DNA of 64,000 bases from Cherax quadricarinatus (lineage: Eukaryota > Arthropoda > Malacostraca > Decapoda > Parastacidae), in assembly GCF_038502225.1 (NCBI RefSeq), contig NC_091303.1, positions 26,674,898 to 26,738,897 on the forward strand, given 5' to 3'. This document shows, in pieces, positions 26,001 to 35,909 of the stretch; position 1 is the first letter of the stretch, and every line of letters begins with the position of its first letter. The translations under genes and the position numbers were made by a program. Below the pieces are notes generated by a model. That model was not told where the DNA came from. It saw only the letters and a program-made list of their open reading frames with translations, and ran no database searches.

Positions 26001-26365
26001 ATATAGATGCGAGTGGTTATGCAGTGGGCGCTGTGCTGCTCCAACAGTCAACATCCACTGATATTCTCCATCCTATATGTTACTATTCATCTAAGCTTAA
26101 ACGACACCAGAAAAATTATGCCACTATTGAGAAAGAGGCTCTAGCTCTTGTGGTGTCCTTGGAACATTTTGACGTGTATTTGGGCACTTCCCCATTTAAA
26201 ATTAACGTTTTTTCTGACCACAATCCACTCACCTACATAAACACTATGAAAAGTAAAAATGCTAGGATCATGAGGTGGGCCCTCAGAATCCAACCTTATT
26301 CTATTAGTATAAAACACATAAGTGGTCATTGTAATGTAATTGCTGACGCTCTGTCTCGTCCTTAA
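23018..26365 (+). CDS. pol: Pol polyprotein with order protease-integrase-reverse transcriptase-RNase H
   Basis: 1,115 codons from the first Met; the frame is open from 22976. Aspartic protease: active-site FRDTGS at residues about 23-28. Integrase: HHCC zinc domain with GGHLGV near 278 and CHVCQ near 306. The catalytic D,D35E core has Asp in IIDCVG near 342, Asp in IQSDQGSNF near 402 and Glu in GALERFHQ near 437, and a GPY/F module RYDGPLEVV is near 572. Reverse transcriptase: RMCTDYRKVN, SRLDLLRGYY and the catalytic YLDD near 848-851. RNase H: LHIDASGYAVGA near 995 and FSDHNPL near 1065, ending in DALSRP. No frameshift or stop is seen, so this polyprotein may be intact. Integrase upstream of RT is opposite to standard gypsy elements and matches Gmr1. 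Confidence 0.95.
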   Translation: MSPYFSRDKVGFDESHLIEIISFRDTGSYLTLLREDVLPITDDTYCKIDVLLEAYGGAVIKVPLHKVYIETSYYTGYISVGISSGVFPIRSVDLLIGNDILHAGICKEPLVIDNNTDDNYAIEACREKPILFPLSAITRAMSKIQQPSLSPVELVDDNDLGLNMLFSDALRPGSLTLTPPGHQPSQDTTDVKFLTHDDLIKDQFVDQSLERLRDIAVTESEAKDLDNCYYYSNGVLMEKNTCKLSADSVSTTVKHFVVLPVTFREQAIDFAHNSSIGGHLGVKKTLGKLAKHFTWPKMKETVADHVRHCHVCQVTGKPAHSPPPAPLIPITVHGEPFSRLIIDCVGPLPRTKLGNQYLFTIMDAATRYPEAIPMRKINARAIVRALMKFFSQVGLPREIQSDQGSNFTSKIFREALSHLGIKSVLSTGYHPQSQGALERFHQTLKSMMRAYCEHFSRDWDEGIPFLLFAMRESEQESLGFSPFELIFGHQVRGPLAVLKDVWTGKSNPSLSTSPSLMQQHLTAARELASKNLVSAQARMKQHYDKRAVSRSFKAGDKVMARKLVPGHALQARYDGPLEVVKKLSDINYLVRTPGKKKSNHVYHVNQLKAYYASPLPTTSILPRTEEENVSLPDISRGIEVRLENSVTLQSLDDFLSNLGIDKAGDIKNMILHFPELFGDVPKRCTLGVHDVDVQGASPIKQSPYRMSPTKHKALREEVDFLLSHGLIERSKSPWAFPCILVPISDGSFRMCTDYRKVNSVTLPDGYPLPRIDNLIDRVSGAQFVSRLDLLRGYYQVPLTERAQEISAFTVQDGLFNYLVTPFGLCNAASSFQRIMNELTHNLEGVEAYLDDLVVYSDEWEQHLTRLRALFERLAHYNFTVNLAKCSFGQAKITYLGFCIGRGEVAPIEAKVRAISEFPVPQERKGVQRFLGMAGYYRRFCPNFSQIAAPLTELTSSKVQFTWTRDCSDSFKRLKRLLSSAPVLKSPNFNLPFFLHIDASGYAVGAVLLQQSTSTDILHPICYYSSKLKRHQKNYATIEKEALALVVSLEHFDVYLGTSPFKINVFSDHNPLTYINTMKSKNARIMRWALRIQPYSISIKHISGHCNVIADALSRP

Positions 26366-26974
26366 TAATTATCAGTTAAATTAAATTAACGTAATTTTAT
26401 GCCCAAATACCTTTTGTTACTTGCTATGTCAAATTCAGTAAAGTAACTTAATCCCTCCAGCCCATATTAACTATATATACTCATGTCATGTCTAATTATT
26501 ATATTTATGTATTCACAATATTGTTGTGTGAGGAGGAGACAAGCTGAGTGTTGAGTGGGTAGTGTGGTGCAGGTGATGTACTGCGTGATGCAACACTGTC
26601 CTGTCGCAGACCCCCCCCCTCACTACACACCTTAAGCTGTTTCATACTCAGATGTTCATACTGCCTCGCATTCCACAACCACTACTTAAGAGTGGAATGC
26701 AGTCTCCTCTACTATGATCGAGCCTCAGTGCCCTGCTCGTCTATGCTATCCTGTCTCTACACTGATGTATATAACCACGAGTATGCAGAAATACGATACT
26801 GTGTACTGCCCTAGTACTAGGGGCATATCCTAGTGATGGACGCTGTGAAATTGTAGAGGTGCTTGGCACAAGAGAGACTTTGATTAATATTTATATTAAA
26901 TTGTATTGATATGAGTAATCAGTAATAATGTGAAAGACATTAATGCAACTCCTAGTGCGACCGTCTGTCGTGTT
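26366..26974 (+). other. 3' untranslated region of the Gmr1-like element
   Basis: About 600 bp between the pol stop and the polypurine tract. No envelope-like or other open frame of note. It is AT-rich at first, then a mixed region with ACCCCCCCCCTC at about 26610. Confidence 0.7.
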
Positions 26975-26985
26975 GGGGGGGGGGG
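26975..26985 (+). other. Polypurine tract
   Basis: A run of 11 G residues abuts the right LTR (TGTTGCAACC). This is the expected site for plus-strand DNA priming. A pure G run is unusual for a polypurine tract, which normally mixes A and G. Confidence 0.75.
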
Positions 26986-28182
26986 TGTTGCAACCCCTGA
27001 ATGGGTTACAATGATTATTATGTATACATATAATGTATATTATCTTTTCATATAATTTTATATTGCTTATATTTGCGATAATAGCTAAATCGTAAATATA
27101 TTGCTTTATATTCTTATTTGACTTATGTTGTTAGGATGTACATAATATGTGCTCAGTTCAAGTCTTGATTGTCAAACTACTGTAATTATCGCTTGTCGCT
27201 CGTTATACTGCCGGCTTCTGAGCTGTGCTGTCCACGGGGCTATCATTTGATCGAGGGGGGGGTGTCCTCACCTCTCGTGAAGTATTCAGTCTGCTCGAGA
27301 CTCGCTTGGTGGTTGGACAGATTGTCTGTCTCATTATTCTTGTTAATTCTGTATAACTCTGTTCACAGAACATTGTATAGACTTAGTGATTTTCGACGTT
27401 GTACTGAGGTTGTGTGTCGCTTAGACACTCTGAACATCTCAGGTCCTTAGCTATAGCTTCTGACCTAATTTTGTACTGGTTTCTGTGTATTGTCACAGTC
27501 GGGTTTTTCCTATGCTGAACTTAGATTCAGTATTATGGGAGTTTTGTAAATTTTGTGGAGGATCTGCTGATGGTCCCTACTTACTGTCGTTATATTATCT
27601 CCTTGATACTGATTGTGTCGCAGTCGCTTGTTATATGGCTATTGGGCTTAGCATTCTTTTCATTGTTCAAGCAGACTGTTCTGGTTGCCAGTCGGTCAAG
27701 AAGTTAGTTTATGTGAGGACTTTGTCAGTCACTTGTTTAAGTCTAGTCGAGTCGTGAGACATAGCGAACTACTTAGAGCACTTACACGCATACACAAACT
27801 TACTTGTACATATTTGTAATATCTTATTAAATGTTAATGTACCAGACGGTACTTAAGAATTATAAATGTGATATGTGCTTTCAGCACAATAATATTGAAC
27901 TCGAGAGATTGATTTTATTTTCATTACTGTGATTAATTTAATTTACTTTGATAATATACCTCTAGACTTAATAAATTTATTAAATTTTAATTTTTCTAGT
28001 TAGTAGCCTACCAGTTGTAATCCTGAAGCACTATTGAATAAAACTGAGTTTTAATGGATAATTGGACAAGGATACTGACTACTTGTTACGAAAACCCAGT
28101 AACAGGCTGGATGCTAGAAGGGTAGTCCTTTCTAGTATTCACTGGAGATCTCTAAGCTTTTAGAATCGCGTTTTTTGTAACA
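26986..28182 (+). repeat. Right (3') LTR of the Gmr1-like element
   Basis: 1,197 bp, TGTTGCAACC to TTTGTAACA. Differences from the left LTR include positions near 26991, 27027, 27099, 27112, 27141, 27188, 27246-27247 and three near 28042-28123, plus a shorter G run near 27255. About 0.9% divergence by eye. Confidence 0.96.
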
Positions 28183-28187
28183 TGGAG
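28183..28187. repeat. Target site duplication TGGAG, right
   Basis: Partner of 19896-19900. The satellite resumes in register directly after it. Confidence 0.9.
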
Positions 28188-30082
28188 CTACAACAGCACT
28201 AGTGGAGCTACAACAGCACTAGTGGAGCTACAACAGCACTAGTGGAGCCACAGCAGCACTAGTGGAGCTACAACAGCACTTGTGGAGCCGCAACAGCACT
28301 AGTGGGGCCACAACAGCACTAGTGGAGCTACAACAGCACTAGTGGGGCCACAACAGCACTAGTGGAGCCACAACAGCACTAGTGGAGCTACAACAGCACT
28401 TGTTGAGCTACAAGAGCACTAGTGGAGCTACAAGAGCACTAGTGGAGCTACAAGAGCACTAGTGGAGCTACAACAGCACTAGTGGAGCCACAACAGCACT
28501 AGTGGGGCCACAACAGCACTAGTGGAGCTACAACAGCACTAGTGGGGCCACAACAGCACTAGTGGAGCCACAACAGCACTAGTGGAGCTACAACAGCACT
28601 TGTGGAGCTACAACAGCACTAATGGAGCTACAAGAGCACTAGTGGAGCTACAAGAGCACTAGTGGAGCTACAACAGCACTAGTGGAGCCACAACAGCACT
28701 AATGGATCCACAATAGCACTAGTGGAGCTACAACAGCACTTGTGGAGCTACAACAGCACGAGTGGAGCCACAACAGCACTAGTGGAGCTACAACAGCACT
28801 TGTGGAGCTACAACAGCACTAGTGGAGTCACAACAGCACTAGTGGAGCCACAACAGCACTAGTGGAGCTACAACAGCACTAGTGGAGCCACAACAGCACT
28901 AGTGGAGCAACAACAGCACTAGTGGAGCTACAACAGCACTAGTGGAGCTACAACAGCACTTGTGGAGCTACAACAGCACTAGTGGAGCCACAACAGCACT
29001 AGTGGAGCCACAACAGCACTAGTGGAGCTACAACAGCACTAGTGGAGCCACAACAGCACTAGTGGAGCCACAACAGCACTAGTGGAGCTACAACAGCACT
29101 AGTGGAGCTACAACAGTACTAGTGGAGCCACAACAGCACTAGTGGAGCCACAACAGCACTAGTGGAGCTACAACAGCACTTGTGGAGCCAGAACAGCACT
29201 AGTGGGGCCACAACAGCACTAGTGGAGCCACAACAGCACTAGTGGAGCTACAACAGCACTACTGGAGCTACAACAGCACTAGTGGAGCTACAACAGCACT
29301 AGTGGAGCCACAACAGCACTAGTGGAGCTACAACAGCACTAGTGGAGCCACAACAGCACTAGTGGGGCCGCAACAGCACTAGTGGAGCCACAATAGCACT
29401 AGTGGAGCCACAACAGCAATAGTTTGGCTACAACAGGACTAGTGGGGCCACAACAGCACTAGTGGAGCCACAACAGCACTAGTGGAGCCTCAACAGCACT
29501 AGTGGGGCCACAACAGCACTAGTGGAGCCACAATAGCACTAGTGGAGCTACAACAGCACTAGTGGTGCCACAACAGCACTAGTGGGGTCACAACAGCACT
29601 AGTGGAGCCACAACAGCACTAGTGGAGCTACAACAGCACTAGTGGAGCCACAACAGCACTAGTGGGACCACACAAGCACTAGTGGAGCCACAACAGCGCT
29701 AGTGGGGCCACAACAGCGCTAGTGGGGCCACACAAGCACTAGTGGAGCTACAACAGCACTAGTGGGGCCACAACAGCACTAGTGGAGCCACACAAGCACT
29801 AGTGTAGCCACAACAGCGCTAGTGGGGCCACAACAGCACTAGTGGAGCCACACAAGCACTAGTGTAGCCACAACAGCGCTAGTGGGGCCACAACAGCACT
29901 AGTGGAGCCACACAAACACTAGTATGGTCTCAAAAGCACTAGTGGAGCCACACAAGCACTAGTGGAGCCACACAAGCACTAGTGGAGCCACACAAGGACT
30001 AGTGGAGCCACACAAGCACTAGTGGAGCCACGCAAGCACTAGTGGAGCCACACAAGGACTAGTGGAGCCACACAAGCACTAG
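28183..30082. repeat. 20-bp satellite, right arm
   Basis: Continuation of the 20-bp satellite after the LTR element, about 95 units. From about 29660 the unit drifts to GGAGCCACACAAGCACTAGT, still 20 bp with ACTAGT. This marks the divergent edge of the array. Confidence 0.97.
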
Positions 30083-30132
30083 TAACTGTATTTGTGTATA
30101 CCTGAATAAACTTACTTACTTACTTACTTAGA
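30083..30132 (+). mobile_element. Retroelement 3' tail in the satellite
   Basis: A 50-bp insert in the satellite reads as a short unique stretch with AATAAA (CCTGAATAAACTTACTTACT) and ends in four CTTA repeats. This looks like the extreme 3' end of a heavily 5'-truncated LINE or SINE. The family is not identified. Confidence 0.55.
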
Positions 30133-30612
30133 AGCACTAGTGGAGCCACACAAGGACTAGTGGAGCCACACAAACACTAGTAGGGTCACAAAAGCACTAG
30201 TGGAGCCACACAAGCACTAGTGGAGCCACATAAGCACTAGTGGAGCCACACAAGGACTAGTGGAGCCACACAAGCACTAGTGGAGCCACACAAGGACTAG
30301 TGGAGCCACGCAAGCACTAGTGGAGCCACACAAGGACTAGTGGAGCCACACAAACACTAGTAGGGTCACAAAAGCACTAGTGGAGCCACACAAGCACTAG
30401 TGGAGCCACATAAGCACTAGTGGAGCCACATAAGCACTAGTGGAGCCACACAAGGACTAGTGAAGCCACACAAGCACTAGTGGAGCCACACAAGCACTAG
30501 TAGGGTCACAAAAGCACTAGTGGAGCCTCATAAGGACTAGTGGACGCACACAAGCACTAGTGGAGCCACAGAAGCACTAGTGGAGCCACACAAGCACTAG
30601 TAGACACACAAG
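30133..30612. repeat. 20-bp satellite, right edge
   Basis: The last two dozen or so units of the diverged CACACAAGCACTAGTGGAGC form, including AGTAGGGTCACAAAAGCACT variants that recur every 180-200 bp (30180, 30360, 30500). The array decays into unique sequence at about 30612. Confidence 0.95.
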
Positions 30613-31884
30613 TAACAGAACACAGTGGTGGGTGGTAGGACGGGAAGACGCTCTTGCACATAGACAGTGAACAATAAACTCGCATCTCCTGCCTTTTCAC
30701 AGATGATAATTTGCATTGTTCCAGGTTATTACAGCAACGTCGCCTCTCTCATACCCACACACAAAGGCTTTCTCTTTTTATTGGGACATTTCCGGTGGCA
30801 TTTATTATCTTGGTGATGCAATAAAAGGATTCATCTCATCATTTGTTGTTTTAAGTCTTATGAACGAGGTGAGTGTACTAGTGGAACTACCAACACTTAT
30901 ATGTGAATATTTGAAAAGACTTAGATCATATCGAAATCTTCAACAAAATGTACTCAGATATAAATGCACTCTGCTTCGTTAAAATACATGACAATGGTAA
31001 CAATGTAAGTTGTTTAAAATAGCATTAAGACTGGTGTCTTAAGCCGTCGCCTTGTCTGCTACCTTACGCAAGCTTCCTTGTAAGCTCGAGTCCCATAAAA
31101 TAATGAAAGTGCTCATAAGAACTAAGTAATCTTTGTAGCCTCAAATCAAGCAAGTATTCTTAATTTATTGTAAAATCATCGTAATTAGTTTGTTTTGACG
31201 AGATAATTATCGTTAATCAACAGAGAAGATCAAACGGTAGGAAAGAAATTATTTAAAATGACACTTGAGGAAACACTAGGACATATAGATTAGATGTTTC
31301 AGTCATAGGACCTTGATGACTTCTAACCATAGAAGTGATCAAGGTGAAAGGGCAGAAACGTATTCTATACATTCTATGCTTGTTCAGGCGTCTTTTGAAA
31401 CCGCTTGTCTACATGATTCTGTTTTCCTTCATGTGGCACAGCAACACTACTGATCCATCCCTGAAGAAACTTTCAAATAATGTTGACTCATAACTGGCTG
31501 CCCAACCTCACCAGTCCGCTTAGATTTTAGAGTGACTGGGCATCCGTAGAACTATGTTTTTAGTGAAAATGTACTAAGGAAACTAGAAACACCGTGAGTG
31601 AGGGATCTCATTCCATAGAGCACCTGACCTCACTGAAAAGGAATCACATAACCTCACTATCTGATCTCATGTCAAAAACGTTTCGCTTCCATTGTTCAGG
31701 TTACACTTACACAGCATTTCCTGCCTATATATTCTGCAATTTTCGATATCCGTATGATAGAAGTGATCAAGGTCTCAGTATCCAAACGTTTTCTAATAAA
31801 TGTGCCCTAGAATTTGCTCACGTATCTTTTTAAACAAATTTATAGCTATCAGGTACCAAGGTTTATACAATCATGCATGTCAGT
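30613..31884. other. Unassigned region
   Basis: 1.27 kb of AT-rich sequence with only short open frames (88 codons at 30716-30982 and 79 at 31594-31833, both plus strand). Neither has a recognisable domain, Kozak context or splice structure I can support. No RNA gene or repeat recognised. Confidence 0.5.
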
Positions 31885-32060
31885 GTCTTATTTCCATTGG
31901 GATTCTTTAGTATTCTTTCCCAGAATCTGGCCCATAACAGACGGTTAGCATCCAGGTACAATACCTGCTCACTGCCAAGTGAACAAGGGAAATAGGTATT
32001 AGGAGACATGAACCCACGTAAGGCACGAGCAACCCCTCTGACTGCTGGTGGAGCCAGCCA
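31885..32060 (-). mobile_element. Decayed SINE fragment (antisense)
   Basis: The plus strand shows TTATTTCCATTGGGATTC, then degenerate matches to the SINE body seen at 147-443: CCCAGAATCTGGCCCATAAC, AGGTACAATACCTGC and AAGTGAACAAGG. The tRNA-like head is eroded. It is much older than copies A and B. Confidence 0.7.
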
Positions 32061-32328
32061 CCCAGACGGAAATTCAAAGTTAGTGGTAGCTATTAATCAG
32101 ACCTAACTGCAAATCTTACCTTTATCTAGAGTCAGTGTGGCACACAGTCTGCTGCATCATGGAAACAACGCAAGTCTCCTCCACCCGTCTCTCCTAACCA
32201 CTCCTACTATGTAAGTAACTTGCTTCCTCAGTGGTAGTTCGTTCAACTCAAAATCACGACTCTTTTTCAATCCACGTGCGAAGGTTTATTATTCATTAGC
32301 GAGAATATTGTAAGTCTATCACGGTACG

Positions 32329-33045
32329 GTGCTAATATTTCAAGTTTGTTATGGTACGGTGTTAATATTTCAAGTTTGTTATGGTACGGTGTTAATATTT
32401 CAAGTTTGTTATGGTACTATGTTAACATTTCAAGTTTGTTATGGTACGGTGTTAACATTTCAAGTTTGTTATGGTACGGTGTTAACATTTCAAGTTTGTT
32501 ATGGTACGGTGTTAATATTTCAAGTTCGTTATGGTACGATGTTAATATTTCAAGTTTGTTATGGTACGATGTTAATATTTCAAGTTTGTTATGGTACGGT
32601 GTTAATATTTCAAGTTTGTTATGGTACGGTGTTAACATTTCAACTTTGTTATGGTACGGTGTTAATATTTCAAGTTTGTTATGGTACGATGTTAATATTT
32701 CAAGTTTGTTATGGTACGATGTTAATATTTCAAGTTTGTTATGGTACGATGTTAATATTTCAAGTTTGTTATGGTACGGTGTTAATATTTCAAGTTTGTT
32801 ATGGTACGGTGTTAATATTTCAAGTTTGTTATGGAACAGTGTTAATATTTCAAGTTTGTTATGGTACAGTGTTAATGTTTCAAGTTTGTTATGGTACAAT
32901 GTTAATATTTCAAGTTTGTTATGGTACAGTGTTAATGTTTCAAGTTTGTTATGGAACAGTGTTAATGTTTCAAGTTTGTTATGGTACAGTGTTAATGTTT
33001 CAAGTTTGTTATGGTACAGTGTTAATGTTTCAAGTTTGTTATGGT
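32329..33045. repeat. 30-bp minisatellite, first block
   Basis: About 24 units of 30 bp built on TTTCAAGTTTGTTATGGTAC followed by GGTGTTAATA. Units drift from GGTGTTAATATT to AGTGTTAATGTT towards the right. Because 30 is a multiple of 3, several frames stay open and give false 10-residue-repeat proteins on both strands. Confidence 0.97.
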
Positions 33046-33873
33046 ACACCTGGAGTTTACCTGGAGAGAGTTCCGGAGGTCAACGCCCCCGCGGCCCGGT
33101 CTGTGACCAGGCCTCCTGGTGGATCAGAGCCTGATCAACCAGGCTGTTACTGCTGGCTGCACGCAAACCAACGTACGAGCCACAGCCCGACTGGTCAGGA
33201 ACCGACTTTAGGTGCTTGTCCAGTGCCAGCTTGAAGACTGCCAGGGGTCTGTTGGTAATCCCCCTTATGTATGCTGGGAGGCAGTTGAACAGTCTCGGGC
33301 CCCTGACACTTATTGTATGGTCTCTTAACGTGCTAGTGACACCCCTGCTTTTCATTGGGGGGATGTTGCATCGTCTGCCAAGTCTTTTGCTTTCGTAGTG
33401 AGTGATTTTCGTGTGCAAGTTCGGTACTAGTCCCTCTAGGATTTTCCAAGTGTATATAATCATGTATCTCTCCCGCCTGCGTTCCAGGGAATACAGGTTT
33501 AGGAACCTCAAGCGCTCCCAGTAATTGAGGTGTTTTATCTCCGTTATGTGCGCCGTGAAGGTTCTCTGTACATTTTCTATGTCAGCAATTTCACCTGCCT
33601 TGAAAGGTGCTGTTAGTGTGCAGCAACATTCCAGCCTAGATAGAACAAGTGACCTGAAGAGTGTCATCATGGGCTTGGCATCCCTAGTTTTGAAGGTTCT
33701 CATTATCCATCCTGTCATTCTTTTAGCAGATGTGATTGATACAATGTTATGGTCCTTGAAGGTGAGATCCTCCGACATGATCACTCCCAGGTCTTTGACG
33801 TTGGTGTTTCGCTCTATTTTGTGGCCAGAATTTGTTTTGTACTCTGATGACGATTTAATTTCCTCGTGTTAAT
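33046..33873 (-). mobile_element. LINE 3' end (CR1/jockey-like), antisense, 5'-truncated
   Basis: On the minus strand, 33784 to about 33080 is an open frame of 234 codons matching the C-terminal region of a LINE reverse transcriptase. It carries the segments IVSITSAKRMTGWIMRTF, LVLSRLECCCTL, DIENVQRTFTAHI and RLRFLNLYSLERRRERYMII, followed by FNCLPAYIRGI. The catalytic palm is missing. The 3' untranslated end (33046-33115) is a GC-rich module with CCGCGGCCCGG that also forms the tail of the SINE at 61483-61738. It interrupts the 30-bp minisatellite without a clear target duplication. Confidence 0.85.
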
Positions 33874-34290
33874 GTTTCAAGTTTGCTATGGTACGGTGTT
33901 AATACTTCAAGTTTGTTAGGGTATGGTGTTAATATTTCAAGTTTGTTATGGTACGGTGTTAATATTTCAAGTTTGTTATGGTACGGTGTTAATATTTCAA
34001 GTTTGTTATGGTACGGTGTTTATATTTCAAGTTTGTTATGGTACGGTGTTAATATTTCAAGTTTGTTATGGTACGGTGTTAATATTTCAAGTTTGTTATG
34101 GTACGGTGTTAATATTTCAAGTTTGTTATGGTACGGTGTTAATATTTCAAGTTTGTTATGGTACGGTGTTAATATTTCAAGTTTGTTATGGTACAGTGTT
34201 AATATTTCAAATTTATGGTACAGTAATAATGTTTCAAGTTTGTTATGGTACAGTATTAATTTTTCAAGTTTGTTATGGTACAGTGTTAAT
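33874..34290. repeat. 30-bp minisatellite, second block
   Basis: The 30-bp array resumes directly after the LINE. Towards the right, shorter units (TTTCAAATTTATGGTACAGT) appear. The block ends in TTAAT at 34286-34290, the left target duplication of the outer LTR element. Confidence 0.95.
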
Positions 34291-34337
34291 ATAACGAGTT
34301 TGTTTGGTGTGGTAGTGGCGTGGAGTAAATGATATGT
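34291..34337 (-). repeat. Outer element, left LTR, first piece
   Basis: ATAACGAGTTTGTTTGGTG and the next 28 bases match the start of the right LTR at 39902. It ends in ATGT (34334-34337), the target duplication of the inner element. Confidence 0.75.
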
Positions 34338-34626
34338 TGTCAGCATAGTTGCTGATCCCTGTGTTATATAGCATAGCATATTAGTATCATCCATGTGCTT
34401 TAGATAGGAGATCCCTTGTAGGCCTGTGACTTTGTGTGACATCATGGGATGCGAATGTGTAGGCTCGTACCTCTGCCTCCCTCTCAGTCGGCGTAGACCT
34501 ACAGGTGAAGACAGGCAGAGGCTGGGCTCCACATTCATCATCACAGTCTGACAATATATATGTTACCATCCAACAAGTGTGTCTACCTTCAACCCACGAT
34601 ATCTCCATTTAAGAACCCCTACGATA
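34338..34626 (+). repeat. Inner element, left LTR
   Basis: 289 bp, more than 97% identical by eye to 37357-37645. Differences include ACATCATGGG versus ATGTCACGGG and GAAGACAGG versus GAAGAGAGG. Confidence 0.88.
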
Positions 34627-35909
34627 AATGGTGGCAGCGGTGGGATAGATTGATCCAGCGGAGTGGATAAGGTCTCCACTGTTGAAATAGCACCGACCCA
34701 CTGGTCAGGTGGCACGTCATCCTGTACTTGAACAGGGTAAGGATAGTGAACTAGGTCAACGAGGTTGGTATTTGCTCTGAGACGAACACTGTGACCCAAA
34801 GTGTTAGCAAGGAGTAAATGGATCTTACTGTCTCTTACAATGTGTAAGGAAGGTTCAACAAATAAACCTTTGACCTTGCAGGAATCACTGTCAACTAGGA
34901 CGTTATCACCATCTGGAACATTAGGAACAACAACAGACACTCTAGTGAGAGCACTAGCCGCAACAGAGACGTCTTTCTGCAAATGGCATGTGACATCAAC
35001 AAGAGATGGCATTACTAGTTTCAAGTAATCGTTTTCTGACAAGGCATCCCCTGTGGAGAAACTACTACTCGAACTAGCAGTCATTGCAGCAGGGATAGGC
35101 TGTGCACTCAAGGCAGTCTGAGTGTCCTCGGACACTTGAGGCAATGGAACACTATCCTGCAAGTCTGAAGGTGTAGGTGGAACACAGATGGGAGTGACAG
35201 AATTACCAGTGCCTGACCGCTTGGGTACGCTACTGGAGAATGCATTGGCTTGTAAGGACTTAATGCATACATCATACTCTGCAGCAGTATGACAGATTTC
35301 TGAACCAAGCTGGTAACCCCAGAATGGAACGATCAAGTCGTCAATTTGGGCATGCCATCGATACGGGTCAAGCACAATGCGTAAGTCTCGCATGTAAGCA
35401 AATCCCAGTACAAGGTCACCAGGGAAAGTAATCTGGTCGACAACAAGAAAAGCAGCAGTAAAGTCTCTTCCTTGGATAGTAAAGGTGAGCGAAGTCTGAC
35501 CTCGGACTCGCAGAAGGGAACCAGCTACTCCACTAAGGGAGGATACAGTAGTTGGTTCAACGAGGAGGACACGTCGTAACTGCTTCTCTTTAAACAAGCT
35601 AGACCTAATGATATTAACTTGCGCACCAGAGTCCATGAACACATGAACGGGCGCATTATGGACAGAAGCTTGTACTAATGGACCAATCGTTTCGTTAGGA
35701 GTTATATGCAAACAGAAAGGTGGGTTGTCATCGGAGAAGGCATTTTCTACTTCATCCCCAAATTCCTCTACGTCAGAGATGTGTGAAGCAGCATCAACAG
35801 CAGGGCTGTCAATCTCAAGGCTGGCTAAGGCTTCATAGGAATTCTGGACTGTGATGGTGTACTCATTATCACCTACTACTGTCACGACTGGACGAGTAGA
35901 CTTGGGCAC
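34623..35909 (-). pseudogene. Retroviral-type aspartic protease and pol linker, truncated before RT
   Basis: Minus-strand open frame; it formally runs on to 34563 inside the LTR. The protease active site is VFMDSGAQVNII, at about 35614-35649. Next come a flap-like LSGVAG region and LVLGFAYMRDLRIVLD. Then comes a long Ser/Pro-rich linker with the fold remnant LLANTLGHSVRLRANTNL that normally precedes gypsy reverse transcriptase. The frame stops being retroviral exactly at the primer site/LTR boundary, so RT, RNase H and integrase are absent. It overlaps the end of gag (35882-35909) in a different frame, as in many Ty3/gypsy elements that frameshift from gag to pol. Confidence 0.85.
34629..34646 (+). 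other. Primer binding site, tRNA-Leu
   Basis: TGGTGGCAGCGGTGGGAT starts two bases after the left LTR. It is complementary to the 3' end of a common animal tRNA-Leu including CCA (from memory of that tRNA, an 18/18 match). On the minus strand the same bases are read through by the end of the protease frame. Confidence 0.8.

Larger units (their letters stand above)
19901..28182 (+). mobile_element. Gmr1-like Ty3/gypsy LTR retrotransposon, nearly complete
   Basis: An 8.3-kb element inserted in the 20-bp satellite. It has two LTRs of about 1.2 kb with TG...CA ends, a tRNA-Pro-like primer site, gag with a SCAN-like capsid C-terminus and a CCHC knuckle, one long pol frame, and an 11-G polypurine tract. 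In pol the integrase lies before the reverse transcriptase, whereas ordinary gypsy elements carry it after RNase H. That order is the hallmark of the Gmr1 clade (known literature). The LTRs differ at about 11 positions plus a 2-base G-run indel, so the insertion is young. Two stop codons inside gag suggest this copy is no longer autonomous. No envelope gene is seen. Confidence 0.95.

Noticed and set aside
26366..26974. Possible envelope gene making the Gmr1-like element a retrovirus
   Set aside because: No frame of useful length, signal peptide or membrane segment between pol and the right LTR.
30716..31833. Two small plus-strand frames as possible host genes
   Set aside because: Both are under 90 codons, with no domain, splice support or start context.
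32329..34332. Repeat proteins on both strands with 10-residue periods
   Set aside because: A 30-bp tandem repeat without stops produces them in several frames at once.
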